Of a stretch of DNA of 45,746 nucleotides, positions 15,378 to 25,598 are shown in pieces (the first letter of the stretch is position 1; every line of letters starts with the position of its first letter). Made by a program: the position numbers and the translations under genes. The stretch comes from Rhodocyclaceae bacterium (GTDB taxonomy: Bacteria > Pseudomonadota > Gammaproteobacteria > Burkholderiales > Rhodocyclaceae), in assembly GCA_018883265.1 (NCBI GenBank), contig VEQK01000012.1:1-45746 (forward strand), written 5' to 3'. The notes beneath the pieces were generated by a model. That model had not been told where the DNA came from and did no database searches. It saw only the letters and a program-made list of their open reading frames with translations.

Positions 15378-15407
15378 GAAGACCCGGCCCTGCCGGGTCT
15401 TCTTTTT
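15378..15407 (+). terminator. Intrinsic terminator after dctPQM
   Basis: GAAGACCCGGC and GCCGGGTCTTC form a perfect 11-bp stem with a CCT loop, followed by five T bases. It separates the transporter genes from dctBD and suggests that the regulators have their own promoter or depend on leaky read-through. Confidence 0.92.
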
Positions 15408-15421
15408 ATTTAGCGCTATAT

Positions 15422-17218
15422 ATGACGCTTCAAGACGTGAAGTCGCTTCTACCCCTGAGATCACGCTACCTGTTCGCGGTGATTGTGCTCCTCTGCGGTC
15501 TGATGGGCTACGGGACGTATCGTCTGATTTTTGCGGCGGAGATTGAACGCGAAGCTACCCGCAATCGTCAGCATCTCGAGACACTGAGCCTAACGATCAG
15601 CGCCACGCTCCAGAAGTATGACGAGTTGCCTCTGGTTATTGCCCAGGATCGCCGGATTCGTGAGGCCCTGGAGCAGCCGAATCGCGCTGCAGTGCTTGCC
15701 GAAGCGAATCGCTATCTTGAACAGATCAACCAGATTCTGGGGACGGAAACCATCTATGCCATGAATGAGCATGGCCTCACGCTGGTATCTAGCAACTGGA
15801 ACAAACCCGACAGCTATGTCGGCGATAACTATGCGTTTCGCCCTTATTTCGCAGACGCCATCGGTCAGGGCGTGGGCAAGTTCTATGGCATAGGCATTGC
15901 CTCCGGCAAACCCGGCTATTACATCGCCTATCCGATCCGTTCGGATCGGGGGTTGCTCGGGGTGATTACGATCAAGATTGGTCTGGTTGAGATCCAGCGA
16001 GCACTGGCTGAAACGAAGAGCGATTCGATCGTGACCAATGAAGACGGCATCGTCATCCTGTCTTCGGCGCCGGAGTATCGCTACAAGACCTTGCGCGCGA
16101 TTGAACCCACTGCCGCAGAGCGCATTGCGACAACCCGACAGTTTTCCGGACAGTCCCTGGAACTCATGGAATACAAAGGGACGTCCGTGGGCAATAACAT
16201 GACTGAAGCGGTGAGGCTTTTTGGCGGCAATCGCTACCTGCTGCAGTCCGTCGCCCTCGGTAATCGGGGCTGGCAGATTGCCCAGGTTGATGACACGCGC
16301 GAAGCCAGAAACTATGCACTGGCCAGCGCATTGGCTGCCGGATTTGGTCTGGGGTTCCTGCTGATCAGTTTTTCCAGTGTGTATTACCGCCATCGCGCGC
16401 AACTCGAAAAACGCGAGATCTATGCCGACATCGATGCCAAGATTGCTGAACGAACCATTGAGCTCACCAGTCGCGTGGCCGATTTGCAGCGCGCCGAATC
16501 GGTCTTGCGCCAGACTCGGGATGAAGCCGTTCAGGCTGGAAAGATGGCGGTGTTAGGCCAGATGGCTGCCGGCATCACCCATGAACTCAGCCAGCCCCTC
16601 TCGGCCATTCAGCTCTATGCCGGCAATACACGCAAGTTGATGGAGGCGGGCCGTCTCGACATGGTGGGGGAGAACATCGACAACATCAACGCACTGGTTG
16701 TGCGGGCAGGCAACATCCTGTCCGAACTCAAATCGCTTTATCGCAATGACCCGACGACCATTGAACCCTTGTCGCTGCCTTCGGTGATTAGTCATGCCTT
16801 GCTGGTCATGAGGCCTTTTATCGAAAAGGCAGGTGTTACGCTGGATGTGCGGGTCGCTGATCAACGGGTGATGGGATCTCAGGGCAAGCTCGAACAGGTA
16901 TTTGTGAACCTGCTATCTAACGCGGTGGACGTCTTGCGGGATCGTACAGATGGCCGCGTAGAAATTAGCGCAGAAACCCTGGGTAGTGAGGTCGTTGTTC
17001 GCGTCCGGGATAACGGACCCGGCATTCCCGAAGCTCAACGCAAACATGTTTTTGAGCCGTTCTTCACTACGAAACCTTCAGGGCAAGGCCTGGGCCTCGG
17101 GTTGGCGATAACCCGGTTTATCGTGGACGCGGTCGGTGGCAGAATTGACTGTGTCAATTTACCGGATGGCGGCCTGGAGTTCACTTTGACCCTACGTAAC
17201 GCGGATGAAGTTTCATGA
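15422..17218 (+). CDS. dctB: C4-dicarboxylate sensor histidine kinase DctB
   Basis: DctB senses periplasmic C4-dicarboxylates and phosphorylates DctD. The 598-residue protein has two membrane helices (about 17-36 and 297-319) that flank a large periplasmic double-PDC (dCache) sensor domain. A short coiled-coil linker follows. The phosphoacceptor histidine is H387 in AAGITHELSQPLSAI. The ATP-binding domain shows the N box (VNLLSNAVDVL), the G1 box DNGPGIP, and FEPFFTTKPSGQGLGLGLAI. The start at 15422 lacks a clear ribosome-binding site. Its stop overlaps the dctD start (ATGA), so the two are made together. Location after dctPQM supports the substrate assignment. Confidence 0.93.
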   Translation: MTLQDVKSLLPLRSRYLFAVIVLLCGLMGYGTYRLIFAAEIEREATRNRQHLETLSLTISATLQKYDELPLVIAQDRRIREALEQPNRAAVLAEANRYLEQINQILGTETIYAMNEHGLTLVSSNWNKPDSYVGDNYAFRPYFADAIGQGVGKFYGIGIASGKPGYYIAYPIRSDRGLLGVITIKIGLVEIQRALAETKSDSIVTNEDGIVILSSAPEYRYKTLRAIEPTAAERIATTRQFSGQSLELMEYKGTSVGNNMTEAVRLFGGNRYLLQSVALGNRGWQIAQVDDTREARNYALASALAAGFGLGFLLISFSSVYYRHRAQLEKREIYADIDAKIAERTIELTSRVADLQRAESVLRQTRDEAVQAGKMAVLGQMAAGITHELSQPLSAIQLYAGNTRKLMEAGRLDMVGENIDNINALVVRAGNILSELKSLYRNDPTTIEPLSLPSVISHALLVMRPFIEKAGVTLDVRVADQRVMGSQGKLEQVFVNLLSNAVDVLRDRTDGRVEISAETLGSEVVVRVRDNGPGIPEAQRKHVFEPFFTTKPSGQGLGLGLAITRFIVDAVGGRIDCVNLPDGGLEFTLTLRNADEVS

Positions 17219-18570
17219 ATATGAGCATCGGCCTTCCTCAAGGTGCGACCGTCTGTTTGGTTGAAGACGATGGCGCGATCCTGAACAGCTGTTCACAGTC
17301 GCTGATGCTTGAGGGTTTTGAGGTTCGAGCACACGTCTCTGCACAGAGCTACCTGACGGCAGATCGCCCGGAGTTTCCCTATGTCGTCATTACGGATGTG
17401 AACCTGCCAGATGAGGATGGCTTGAGTCTGATGCGCAAAATACTGGCTGCCAATGCTCAGGTGCCGGTCATTATCATGACGGGCCATGGCGATATCGGCA
17501 TGGCGGTCGACGCGATGCGGGAGGGGGCTTTTGATTTTATCGAGAAGCCCTTCAGCCCCGACCGGCTGATCACCACTGTACGGAATGCGGCCGATAAGGC
17601 GCGTCTGCTTAGTCAGGTCGAAATGCTCTCGAAAGAACAGACGGCGGGGGCTCCGGGACTGATCGGACAATCCGAACGGCTAAGGTTGCTGCGTCAGCAG
17701 ATTGCCGCACTGGCGCCGACCGGTGTAGATATTATGATTAACGGCGAAACTGGCAGCGGTAAGGAAGTGGTCGCGCAAAGTCTACATGATCAAAGCGGTC
17801 GCTCCGGACCCTTTGTGGCGATCAATTGTGCGGCGCTGCCTGAAAGCATCTTCGAAAGCGAGCTTTTTGGCCACGAGGCCGGCGCCTTCACGGGGGCGCT
17901 CAAGCGCCGTGTCGGCAAATTCGAATTCGCCAAGAATGGCACGATTTTTCTGGATGAAATCGAATCGATGCCGCTGGCCTTGCAGGCCAAGTTGCTTCGT
18001 ACGATCCAGGATCGAACCATCCAGCGGCTCGGGTCCAACGAATCGATTGCAGTCTCCTGTCGCATCATCGCGGCAACCAAGACCAATCTCAAGACGTTGT
18101 CGGATCAGGGACAGTTCCGAAGTGATCTCTATTTCCGTCTTAATGTGGTGAATCTATATCTGCCCCCGCTGCGGGAAATCCGGGGCGATATTCCACTCAT
18201 TTTTAATTTTTACCTGCATCAGTTCCGGGAAAAGTACGGAACTCCTGCCATAGAGGCCGGATCGGCTATATTACGCTATCTGGTGTCTCATGAGTGGCCC
18301 GGCAATGTCCGGGAACTGAGAAATTTCGCGGAACGTGTAGCGATTGGTTTCCCCTTTGCGGAGGGTGGTACAGCCAGCGACGATCAGGTACCGTTGACGC
18401 TGAATCAGATGCTGGAACGTGCTGAACGCGACGCGTTGATCAGCGCCCTCCGGCTGGCCAGCGGCCACGTTGCTGATGCCGCCCAAATCCTCGGGATTCC
18501 TGTTAAAACCCTGTATGACAAGCTTAACCGGTTCACAATTGCAGTCACCGATTTCAAGACTTCAACATAG
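17215..18570 (+). CDS. dctD: C4-dicarboxylate response regulator DctD (sigma54 activator)
   Basis: DctD is an NtrC-family activator that, once phosphorylated by DctB, opens sigma54 promoters using ATP. The 451-residue protein has a receiver domain with phospho-acceptor D61 (VVITDVNLPDEDG) and the lysine in FIEKPFSP. The AAA+ domain has Walker A GETGSGKE at 177-184, the sigma54-contacting loop GAFTGA at 223-228 and Walker B IFLDEIE at 244-250. A C-terminal Fis-like helix-turn-helix (HVADAAQILGIPVKTLYDKL) ends the protein. Its most probable target is the sigma54 promoter and paired dyads upstream of dctP. No terminator follows before the antiporter gene. Confidence 0.95.
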   Translation: MNMSIGLPQGATVCLVEDDGAILNSCSQSLMLEGFEVRAHVSAQSYLTADRPEFPYVVITDVNLPDEDGLSLMRKILAANAQVPVIIMTGHGDIGMAVDAMREGAFDFIEKPFSPDRLITTVRNAADKARLLSQVEMLSKEQTAGAPGLIGQSERLRLLRQQIAALAPTGVDIMINGETGSGKEVVAQSLHDQSGRSGPFVAINCAALPESIFESELFGHEAGAFTGALKRRVGKFEFAKNGTIFLDEIESMPLALQAKLLRTIQDRTIQRLGSNESIAVSCRIIAATKTNLKTLSDQGQFRSDLYFRLNVVNLYLPPLREIRGDIPLIFNFYLHQFREKYGTPAIEAGSAILRYLVSHEWPGNVRELRNFAERVAIGFPFAEGGTASDDQVPLTLNQMLERAERDALISALRLASGHVADAAQILGIPVKTLYDKLNRFTIAVTDFKTST

Positions 18571-18640
18571 AACGCTCGAATGCGAAAATGGTGGGGCTGT
18601 GTACCAATTAATGTTCTAGCATCAAAAGGATCTAGTGAAT

Positions 18641-19909
18641 ATGCCGCAATCGCTGTCAATGATCGAACTGTTGGCCACAACAATTTTTGCTGTGGCGATT
18701 CTTCATACGTTCTCAACCAAATTTTTTGCCCATCTCGCACACGCACAGCCGGCGCACGCAGGTTTCTGGCACCTGTTGAGTGAAGTCGAGGTTGTGTTTG
18801 GATTCTGGGCCTTTGTCTTTGTCGTCCTGGTCTTTTTTACGCAAGGAAAGGCGACGGCAGTTGACTATCTAGAAGCCAGAAACTTTACTGAGCCATTTTT
18901 TGTATTTGCGATCATGGTCATTGCCGCGAGTCGCCCAATTCTCAAAGGCGTGGAGGCAACCGTCAAAACCTTATCGGGTATCTTCCCGGTTAATCGTGCG
19001 TTAGCGATCTATTTTCTCAGCCTTTCGCTGTTACCGCTGCTGGGTTCATTCATTACCGAGCCAGCCGCAATGACACTCGCTGCCTTGATGCTCAAGGATG
19101 GTTTTTACCGGCACGGTCTTTCGCGCCAACTCAGATACGCAACACTAGCCGTGCTGTTCGTTAATGTGTCGATTGGCGGCACGCTGACCAATTTTGCGGC
19201 ACCTCCAGTTTTGATGGCGGCGGACGCATGGGGCTGGAGTTCCTACTATATGCTGATTCATTTCGGCTGGAAGTCGGCATTCGCAGTCTTTTTAAATGCA
19301 TCCTTTGTGACCTGGTATTTCAGGAACGAAATTGCCGCCAAAGGAAAGCTCGCTGAAACGCCAAAAAGCGAGCGTGTGCCAATGGTCGTGGTTGCGATTC
19401 ATCTGGCATTTCTGGGTGGAGTTGTTGCGTTTTCTCACCATCCTGTCGTTTTTCTGGGGCTGTTTTTATTTTTTCTGGGCTATACCGAAGCCTATAGCCG
19501 ATATCAGGATCGTTTGCTCCTCCGCGAAGCGCTGTTGGTTGCCTTCTTCCTATCCGGACTTGTTGTTCTTGGCGCTTTACAACAGTGGTGGCTTCAACCG
19601 GCAATTTCCGGTGTCGAGCCCACGGCCATATTTTTTCTCGCAACGGGATTAACGGCCATTACTGATAATGCGGCATTGACCTATCTTGCATCCCTGATTC
19701 CCGATGTTTCAACAGAGTTCAAGCATGCTGTCATGGCAGGCGCAGTCGCTGGGGGCGGCTTGACGGTCATTGCGAACGCGCCCAATCCGGCGGGACTGTC
19801 GATTCTTCGATCGGATTTTGAGGATCAGGCAGTGAGTCCAATGGGATTGTTGCTATCGGCCTTGCCGCCAACTGCGGTCGCGGTTTGCGCCTTTGTCTTG
19901 TTGGGTTAA
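18641..19909 (+). CDS. Putative Na+/H+ antiporter family membrane protein
   Basis: This 422-residue protein has about eleven to twelve hydrophobic helices and resembles the 'putative Na+/H+ antiporter' family (Pfam Na_H_antiport_3, from memory). Polar or charged positions in membrane segments fit an ion carrier: FITEPAAMTLAALMLKDGF, SIGGTLTNFAAPPVLM and ATGLTAITDNAALTYLASLIPD. AAAAGGA at 18624-18630 serves either the GTG at 18635 or the ATG at 18641; the ATG is taken. The gene follows dctD by about 70 bp with no terminator, so it may share the dctBD transcript. It looks richer in A+T than its neighbours, perhaps from transfer. A link to sodium-coupled TRAP transport is inference. Confidence 0.8.
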   Translation: MPQSLSMIELLATTIFAVAILHTFSTKFFAHLAHAQPAHAGFWHLLSEVEVVFGFWAFVFVVLVFFTQGKATAVDYLEARNFTEPFFVFAIMVIAASRPILKGVEATVKTLSGIFPVNRALAIYFLSLSLLPLLGSFITEPAAMTLAALMLKDGFYRHGLSRQLRYATLAVLFVNVSIGGTLTNFAAPPVLMAADAWGWSSYYMLIHFGWKSAFAVFLNASFVTWYFRNEIAAKGKLAETPKSERVPMVVVAIHLAFLGGVVAFSHHPVVFLGLFLFFLGYTEAYSRYQDRLLLREALLVAFFLSGLVVLGALQQWWLQPAISGVEPTAIFFLATGLTAITDNAALTYLASLIPDVSTEFKHAVMAGAVAGGGLTVIANAPNPAGLSILRSDFEDQAVSPMGLLLSALPPTAVAVCAFVLLG

Positions 19910-19956
19910 CTGCGCTGGCCGGCCCAACGCTTGGTGCGGCGCACAAGCTGCCTTTC

Positions 19957-19979
19957 TGATAAAATCAACCCTTTTATCA
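19957..19979. promoter_or_regulatory. Extended -10 element and 8-bp dyad upstream of ndk
   Basis: TGATAAAA (19957-19964) and TTTTATCA (19972-19979) are exact reverse complements, 7 bp apart. The left arm contains TGATAAAAT, a candidate extended -10 promoter element for ndk, which starts 28 bp downstream. A dyad over a -10 box suggests an operator, or it could be a small hairpin in the leader. Both are inferred. Confidence 0.4.
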
Positions 19980-20006
19980 ATCCGCTGATTCGCGCACGGA
20001 GTTTCT

Positions 20007-20432
20007 ATGGCAATCCAACGTACCCTCTCCATCATCAAACCTGACGCCGTTGCTAAAAATGTGATCGGTCAGATCATCGCCCGCTTTGAAGGCGCTGGCC
20101 TGAAGGTCGTTGCCGGCCGTCTGGTTCAATTGTCGGCCGCCGAAGCAGGCCAGTTCTATGCAGTGCACAAAGAGCGTCCGTTCTTTAAAGATTTGGTTGA
20201 TTTCATGATCTCGGGTCCGGTATTTGTGCAGGTGCTTGAAGGTGAAGACGCCATCGCCAAGAACCGCGACCTGATGGGCGCCACCGATCCGAAGAAAGCC
20301 GCACCGGGTACGATTCGCGCTGATTTCGCCGAGTCGATCGATGCGAACGCAGTCCACGGTTCCGATGCGCCGGAAACCGCCGCCGTTGAAGTGGCCTTTT
20401 TCTTCCCGGGTATGAACGTTTACAGCCGCTAA
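20007..20432 (+). CDS. ndk: Nucleoside diphosphate kinase
   Basis: Ndk moves the gamma-phosphate from ATP to other nucleoside diphosphates through a phosphohistidine intermediate and balances NTP and dNTP pools in the cytoplasm. The 141-residue product has normal length. It shows the ATP-binding lysine K11 in [10 protein letters not shown], the segment KERPFF, and the catalytic H117 in NAVHGSD. It heads the long ndk–rlmN–pilF–rodZ–ispG–hisS gene chain, with rlmN starting 18 bp after it. Confidence 0.98.
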   Translation: MAIQRTLSIIKPDAVAKNVIGQIIARFEGAGLKVVAGRLVQLSAAEAGQFYAVHKERPFFKDLVDFMISGPVFVQVLEGEDAIAKNRDLMGATDPKKAAPGTIRADFAESIDANAVHGSDAPETAAVEVAFFFPGMNVYSR

Positions 20433-20450
20433 GTTATCGAAGTTGTAACG

Positions 20451-21545
20451 ATGCAAAACCTGCTCGACCTTGATTTGGCCGGGCTGAAAGCCTGGTTGGC
20501 CCAGATTGGCGAAAAGCCTTTCCGGGCCAATCAGCTTTTGCGCTGGATCTATTCGCGTGGAGAAATCGATTTCGCTGCCATGACGGATCTTGCGCGGACA
20601 TTCCGCGAACGTCTGCCGGAAGTCGCAGAAATCCGGTTGCCGAAAATCGTCTCCGACAAAGTTTCGGAAGACGGTACACGCAAGTTTCTGATGGATGTGG
20701 GCGCCAGCAATCTCATCGAAACCGTGTTTATCCCCGAAGCGGATCGTGGCACGCTCTGTATTTCGACGCAGGTCGGCTGCGCGCTGGATTGTTCATTCTG
20801 TTCGACCGGTAAGCAGGGCTTCAACCGTAATCTCACCACGGCGGAGATCATTGGCCAGCTCTGGCTTGCTAACAAAGCGCTGGGCTTTGATCCAGCGGGT
20901 GATCGGATTATTTCGAATGTGGTCATCATGGGCATGGGCGAGCCGCTGGCCAATTTCGAGGCGCTGGTGCCGGCGCTGAATCTGATGCTGGACGATCATG
21001 CTTACGGCCTGTCGCGTCGCCGGGTCACGGTGTCGACTTCGGGGATCGTGCCTGCCATGGATCGACTACGCGAGGCCTGCCCAACCGCGTTGGCCGTATC
21101 TTTGCACGCGCCGACCGATGCCCTGCGCGATGTGCTCGTGCCGATCAACCAGAAATATCCGCTCGCCGAGCTGATGGCCGCCTGCAAGCGCTATCTGGAA
21201 AACGCCCCGCGTGATTTCATCACCTTCGAGTATGTGATGCTGGACGGGGTCAACGACAGCCTGGCGCAGGCTCGTGAGTTGGTCGACCTGGTCACTAGGA
21301 CAAAAATTCACTGCAAGTTCAACCTGATTCCGTTCAATCCGTTCCCGGGTAGCCCTTATCGACGCTCTCCGCGTGAACGTATTACGGCCTTTGCCAATGT
21401 CCTGATTGGCGCCGGTTTCGTGACGACGACCCGCAAAACCCGGGGCGATGACATTGATGCCGCTTGCGGCCAATTGGCCGGTCAGGTTCAGGATAAAACG
21501 CGTCGAACCCAACATCTCAATGTCGTAACCGAGACAGGCGCATGA
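20451..21545 (+). CDS. rlmN: Dual-specificity 23S rRNA/tRNA adenine C2-methyltransferase RlmN
   Basis: This radical-SAM enzyme methylates C2 of A2503 in 23S rRNA and A37 in some tRNAs. The 364-residue product has the radical-SAM cysteines C110, C114 and C117 ([11 protein letters not shown]), the SAM-binding text [10 protein letters not shown], and [12 protein letters not shown]. The methyl-carrying cysteine is expected near the C-terminal end, and one lies in [14 protein letters not shown]. The gene overlaps the next one (ATGA). Confidence 0.97.
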   Translation: MQNLLDLDLAGLKAWLAQIGEKPFRANQLLRWIYSRGEIDFAAMTDLARTFRERLPEVAEIRLPKIVSDKVSEDGTRKFLMDVGASNLIETVFIPEADRGTLCISTQVGCALDCSFCSTGKQGFNRNLTTAEIIGQLWLANKALGFDPAGDRIISNVVIMGMGEPLANFEALVPALNLMLDDHAYGLSRRRVTVSTSGIVPAMDRLREACPTALAVSLHAPTDALRDVLVPINQKYPLAELMAACKRYLENAPRDFITFEYVMLDGVNDSLAQARELVDLVTRTKIHCKFNLIPFNPFPGSPYRRSPRERITAFANVLIGAGFVTTTRKTRGDDIDAACGQLAGQVQDKTRRTQHLNVVTETGA

Positions 21546-22117
21546 TGCGCAGCGCCACGATCCTCGCTCTGACGGTTCTTATCGCCGGCTGCACAACAAC
21601 AACCAACCTGGCGGGCGTGCCGGAACAGCGACCCGCGAGCAAAGCGCCCCCCGAAAACCGTGCCCGCGTCCATACCGAGCTGGCTGCGCTTTATTATCAG
21701 CAGGGGAGTTTCAGAACCGCGTTGAGTGAAACCGACACCGCGCTTCGCATCGACCCGGTGTACGCTCCGGCTTATGGCGTGCGTGGGCTGATCGCGATGC
21801 AGCTCGGTGAAAACACGCAGGCGGCCGAGAGTTTTCTCCAAGCGGTGGCTTTGGCGCCGAATGACCCGGATATCCGAAATAATTACGGCCTCTTTCTCTG
21901 CCAGACCGGAGAGCCAACCGCCGGCTTGAAACAACTTGAATTGGCCTGGAAAAATCCGTTATATGACACACCGGGACGGGCGCTGGCCAATGCAAGCCGA
22001 TGCGCCGCCAGCAGCGATCCTGCGTTGGCAGCCTCCTACCGCGCCCGGGCCGAGCAGCTTGGTGTGACGGTTAATCCGGCAGCGCCCTCCGGTATCTCTG
22101 TACCCAAAACCCCATAA
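21542..22117 (+). CDS. pilF: Type IV pilus biogenesis/stability lipoprotein PilF (PilW)
   Basis: PilF/PilW is an outer-membrane lipoprotein made of TPR repeats that helps assemble the PilQ secretin and stabilise type IV pili. The 191-residue product has a lipoprotein signal with lipobox LIAGC (C17). Tetratricopeptide repeats run from about residue 40 to 150, with text such as [22 protein letters not shown] and [20 protein letters not shown]. The location between rlmN and rodZ is the conserved one. A Pro-rich tail ends the protein. Its presence suggests type IV pili in this organism; no other pilus genes are in the window. Confidence 0.9.
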   Translation: MMRSATILALTVLIAGCTTTTNLAGVPEQRPASKAPPENRARVHTELAALYYQQGSFRTALSETDTALRIDPVYAPAYGVRGLIAMQLGENTQAAESFLQAVALAPNDPDIRNNYGLFLCQTGEPTAGLKQLELAWKNPLYDTPGRALANASRCAASSDPALAASYRARAEQLGVTVNPAAPSGISVPKTP

Positions 22118-22134
22118 ACCGTAAGACCGAAAGT

Positions 22135-23025
22135 ATGATGCAGAACCAAGACCAGAACGACACGCCCGTTAATACCGATATCGAACCGAGATCGCTGGAG
22201 CCCAATACGTCTGTAGCGGCGGGTGCAGTGGGCGAAGGAAACGCACTGCCCGCCTTGAAGCTGGCGCGTGAGGCGAAGCGTTTGTCGGTAGGTGATGTGG
22301 CTTATGCGCTCAAAGTCAGCCCCCGCGTGATTGAAGCGCTGGAGTCGGGTGACTGGAAGGCACTACCGGGCCGCACTTTTACGCTAGGGATGCTTCGCGC
22401 CTATGGTCGCATGCTGGACACATCTGTAGACGCCCTGGTTGCGAGCGTTCCCGGCGCGGGATCCATTGTTCGAAAAACGGTTGATCAAGAGAAGGCGCCT
22501 CGCAACAGGCCAAAGGCTTCGGATCGACGCGACGGTGAAGCGAAGCGTCAGACCAATAAAATGTCGAAGCTTGGCATCTTCATGGTGCTGGTGGCGGTGG
22601 CACTGGCTTACGCAGTCCCCGCAGATTACTGGCATGCACTCGTAGAGGAAGGGCAGGCATTCTACGAACGTCTCGGCAGCAAACAACCAGGCGCTATCGC
22701 GCCGGAATCAAATTCGGTGACTTTGCCAGCAAATGCTCAATCAGCCTCAGCAACATCGGCGCAGAGCGAGCAGCAGATGCAGACGGGAACAGGTACCCTG
22801 GAGTTGCGTTTTGCTGCACCGGCCTGGGTCGAGGTACGTGACTACACTGGGCGTATCATCTATTCGCAGCTCAACGCAGCAGGCTCGACACAGTTCATTA
22901 CCGGTGCAGCACCGCTGGATGTGCTGATCGGTAATGCAAAGCAGGTTCAGGCGCGCTGGCGTGATGAACCGCTTAAACTCGATAAGCTGAGCAGCGATGA
23001 CGTTGCGCGCCAGATTCTGCGTTGA
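22135..23025 (+). CDS. rodZ: Cytoskeletal/cell-shape protein RodZ (HTH and DUF4115)
   Basis: RodZ is a bitopic membrane protein that links MreB to the cell-wall synthesis machinery and sets rod shape. The 296-residue product has a cytoplasmic Cro/C1-type helix-turn-helix at about 38-100 ([20 protein letters not shown]), which binds MreB rather than DNA. A basic stretch, a membrane helix at about 146-162 and a periplasmic Ser/Ala/Gln linker follow. The C-terminal DUF4115 beta domain ([20 protein letters not shown]) ends it. The gene sits between pilF and ispG, as in many proteobacteria. Confidence 0.92.
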   Translation: MMQNQDQNDTPVNTDIEPRSLEPNTSVAAGAVGEGNALPALKLAREAKRLSVGDVAYALKVSPRVIEALESGDWKALPGRTFTLGMLRAYGRMLDTSVDALVASVPGAGSIVRKTVDQEKAPRNRPKASDRRDGEAKRQTNKMSKLGIFMVLVAVALAYAVPADYWHALVEEGQAFYERLGSKQPGAIAPESNSVTLPANAQSASATSAQSEQQMQTGTGTLELRFAAPAWVEVRDYTGRIIYSQLNAAGSTQFITGAAPLDVLIGNAKQVQARWRDEPLKLDKLSSDDVARQILR

Positions 23026-23038
23026 AATTAATTACGTC

Positions 23039-24259
23039 ATGACGCTACAGCAAACAATCACCCGCCGCGTCCGGATTGGCGACGTCCTCATGGGAGGTGG
23101 CGCACCAATCGTTGTGCAGGCGATGACCAATACCGACACGGCGGATGCTCTCAAGACCGCTATTCAGGTTGCGGAACTGGCACGGGCCGGTGCAGAACTG
23201 GTGCGCATTACCGTCAATACGCCGGAGGCCGCAGCGGCAGTCCCGGAAATTCGTGCGCAGCTTGATCGCATGAATTGCCATGTGCCGCTGATTGGTGATT
23301 TTCACTACAACGGACACCGTCTGCTGACGGACTATCCGGCCTGTGCCGAAGCGCTGGCCAAGTTCCGCATCAATCCGGGCAACGTCGGTTTCGGCAAGAA
23401 GAAAGACGAGCAGTTCTCGCAGATGATCGAACTGGCGATCCGTTACAACAAGCCCGTACGGATCGGCGTCAACTGGGGTAGCCTGGACCAATCCGTGCTG
23501 GCACGCGTCATGGACGAGAATGCCCGCAAGGAAACGCCCGATTCGGCAAGTGACGTGATGCGTGAAGCGCTGATCCTCTCGGCGCTGGAGTCGGCGGCAT
23601 TGGCCGAACAGCTGGGATTACCGGGTGACCGGATCGTGCTCTCGTGCAAAGTATCCAGCGTGCAGGATCTGATCGCCGTTTACCGCGATCTGGCCAGTCG
23701 TTGTGACTATCCGCTGCACCTGGGCCTGACCGAGGCTGGCATGGGCTCCAAGGGCATCGTTGCTTCGACAGCGGCGATGGCTGTTCTGTTGCAGGAGGGG
23801 ATCGGCGACACGATTCGCGTGTCACTGACCCCCGAACCCAACGGTTCGCGCACACTCGAGGTTCAGGTAGCTCAGGAGTTGCTGCAGACCATGGGGTTGC
23901 GTGCCTTTACGCCGCTGGTCACTGCGTGCCCGGGTTGTGGCCGGACGACCAGCGTTTTCTTCCAGGAGCTGGCTTCTGAAGTCCAGACCTATGTGCGCCA
24001 TAAAATGCTGGTCTGGCGCGAAGAATATGATGGTGTCGAGAACATGACGCTGGCCGTAATGGGTTGCATCGTCAATGGACCAGGAGAGAGCAAGCACGCC
24101 AATATCGGCATCTCGTTGCCGGGTACCGGTGAGACGCCGTCAGCGCCAGTCTTCGAGGATGGCGTTAAAACCGTCACCCTGCGCGGGGACAATATCGCCA
24201 ACGAATTCAAAGACATCATCAACCGGTACGTCGAACGGACGTATCAGCGGAAAGCCTGA
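23039..24259 (+). CDS. ispG: 4-hydroxy-3-methylbut-2-enyl diphosphate synthase (flavodoxin/ferredoxin)
   Basis: IspG (GcpE) is the [4Fe-4S] enzyme that turns 2-C-methyl-D-erythritol 2,4-cyclodiphosphate into HMBPP, the penultimate step of the MEP isoprenoid pathway. The 406-residue product has an N-terminal TIM-barrel ([29 protein letters not shown]) and a C-terminal cluster domain. The likely cluster ligands are C297, C300 (CPGCGRT) and C343 (GCIVNGPGE), with the glutamate of GPGE as fourth ligand. It is about 34 residues longer than E. coli IspG, as betaproteobacterial forms tend to be. The start at 23039 has no clear ribosome-binding site; coupling with rodZ, 13 bp upstream, is likely. Confidence 0.96.
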   Translation: MTLQQTITRRVRIGDVLMGGGAPIVVQAMTNTDTADALKTAIQVAELARAGAELVRITVNTPEAAAAVPEIRAQLDRMNCHVPLIGDFHYNGHRLLTDYPACAEALAKFRINPGNVGFGKKKDEQFSQMIELAIRYNKPVRIGVNWGSLDQSVLARVMDENARKETPDSASDVMREALILSALESAALAEQLGLPGDRIVLSCKVSSVQDLIAVYRDLASRCDYPLHLGLTEAGMGSKGIVASTAAMAVLLQEGIGDTIRVSLTPEPNGSRTLEVQVAQELLQTMGLRAFTPLVTACPGCGRTTSVFFQELASEVQTYVRHKMLVWREEYDGVENMTLAVMGCIVNGPGESKHANIGISLPGTGETPSAPVFEDGVKTVTLRGDNIANEFKDIINRYVERTYQRKA

Positions 24260-24262
24260 TCC

Positions 24263-25570
24263 ATGAGTAATCGCCTGCAAGCCGTGCGCGGCATGAACGA
24301 CATCCTGCCCGACGAGGCCGAATCCTGGGAGTGGCTGGAGGAGGTGCTGCGTGGTTGGCTCAAGAGCTATGGTTATCGACCGATCCGCATGCCGATTGTT
24401 GAACCAACGCCGCTGTTCAAACGCGCCATCGGCGAAGTGACTGACATCGTCGAGAAAGAGATGTATTCCTTTGTCGACAGCCTCAATGGCGAAGAGCTTA
24501 CGCTACGGCCGGAAGGTACGGCGGGTTGCGTACGCGCCGTTATCCAGCACAATGTCGCTGCCGAACGTCCGCAGCGTTTGTACTACACCGGTCAAATGTT
24601 CCGCCACGAGCGTCCGCAGAAAGGCCGTTACCGCCAGTTTCATCAGGTCGGCGTTGAAGCCTTCGGTTTTACAGGGCCCGATGTCGATGCCGAGCAGATT
24701 CTGATGGGGGCGCGGCTCTGGCAGGACCTGGGCCTTGATAATCTCCGTCTCGAAATCAACAGCCTCGGCCAGCCCGCCGAGCGCGCCGCACATCGCGCCG
24801 CGCTGATTGCGTACTTCGAGTCTCACAAGGATCAGCTCGACGAAGATGCGCAGCGTCGTCTTCATACAAACCCGCTGCGGATTCTCGACACGAAAAATCC
24901 GGAGATGCAGTCACTCGTCACGAATGCGCCGCGACTGATGGATTACCTGGGAACCGAATCGTTAGCGCATTTCGAGCGTGTTCAAACGTTACTGCGTCAC
25001 GCGGGTATTGGCTTTACCGTCAACCCGCGCCTCGTGCGCGGTCTGGATTATTACAACCTCACCGTTTTTGAATGGGTGACCGATGCACTGGGCGCCCAGG
25101 GCACTGTCTGTGCAGGGGGGCGTTACGATGGTCTGGTCGAACAGCTCGGCGGCAAGCCCACACCTGCCTGTGGCTTTGCCCTGGGTATTGAACGCCTGCT
25201 GGCGTTGCTGGCCGATGCAGACAGTTTGCCGCAGGCCGAAGTGCCAGACGTCTACTTGATTCATCAGGGTGAGGCGGCAGGGGGTCTTGCGATTCGCGTG
25301 GCAGAAAGTCTGCGCGACACCGGACTGGATGTTGTTTACCACTGCGGTGGTGGCAGTTTCAAGTCGCAGATGAAACGGGCGGACCATTCGGGCGCACCGC
25401 TGGCGGTCATTATCGGTGAGGATGAAGTGGCCAAGGGCGAAGTGACGGTCAAAGCCATGCGTCAGAAGGACTGGTCCGAAGCGGAAAGCGCTAACAACCA
25501 GATTCGTGTTGCGCTGGATGATCTGGCCGAGCACATCATGTCACAATGGACGTCAGGTCAGGATTTCTGA
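24263..25570 (+). CDS. hisS: Histidyl-tRNA synthetase
   Basis: This class II aminoacyl-tRNA synthetase charges tRNA-His. The 435-residue product has motif 1 near [15 protein letters not shown], motif 2 [17 protein letters not shown] and the histidine-specific [15 protein letters not shown]. Motif 3 is [17 protein letters not shown]. The C-terminal anticodon-binding domain is also present. It begins three bases after the ispG stop. Its paralogue hisZ is also in this window, at 32732. Confidence 0.98.
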   Translation: MSNRLQAVRGMNDILPDEAESWEWLEEVLRGWLKSYGYRPIRMPIVEPTPLFKRAIGEVTDIVEKEMYSFVDSLNGEELTLRPEGTAGCVRAVIQHNVAAERPQRLYYTGQMFRHERPQKGRYRQFHQVGVEAFGFTGPDVDAEQILMGARLWQDLGLDNLRLEINSLGQPAERAAHRAALIAYFESHKDQLDEDAQRRLHTNPLRILDTKNPEMQSLVTNAPRLMDYLGTESLAHFERVQTLLRHAGIGFTVNPRLVRGLDYYNLTVFEWVTDALGAQGTVCAGGRYDGLVEQLGGKPTPACGFALGIERLLALLADADSLPQAEVPDVYLIHQGEAAGGLAIRVAESLRDTGLDVVYHCGGGSFKSQMKRADHSGAPLAVIIGEDEVAKGEVTVKAMRQKDWSEAESANNQIRVALDDLAEHIMSQWTSGQDF

Positions 25571-25598
25571 CCCCCGTATTCTGCAAACAGGAAAAACG

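Noticed and set aside
15590-16402. Long open frame (270 codons) opposite dctB
   Set aside because: No recognisable family and lies wholly inside a well-supported gene.
23039-24259. CPGC in IspG instead of the common CPSC/CPTC
   Set aside because: The variable middle residue does not bind the cluster; the cysteines are intact, so it is not a defect.
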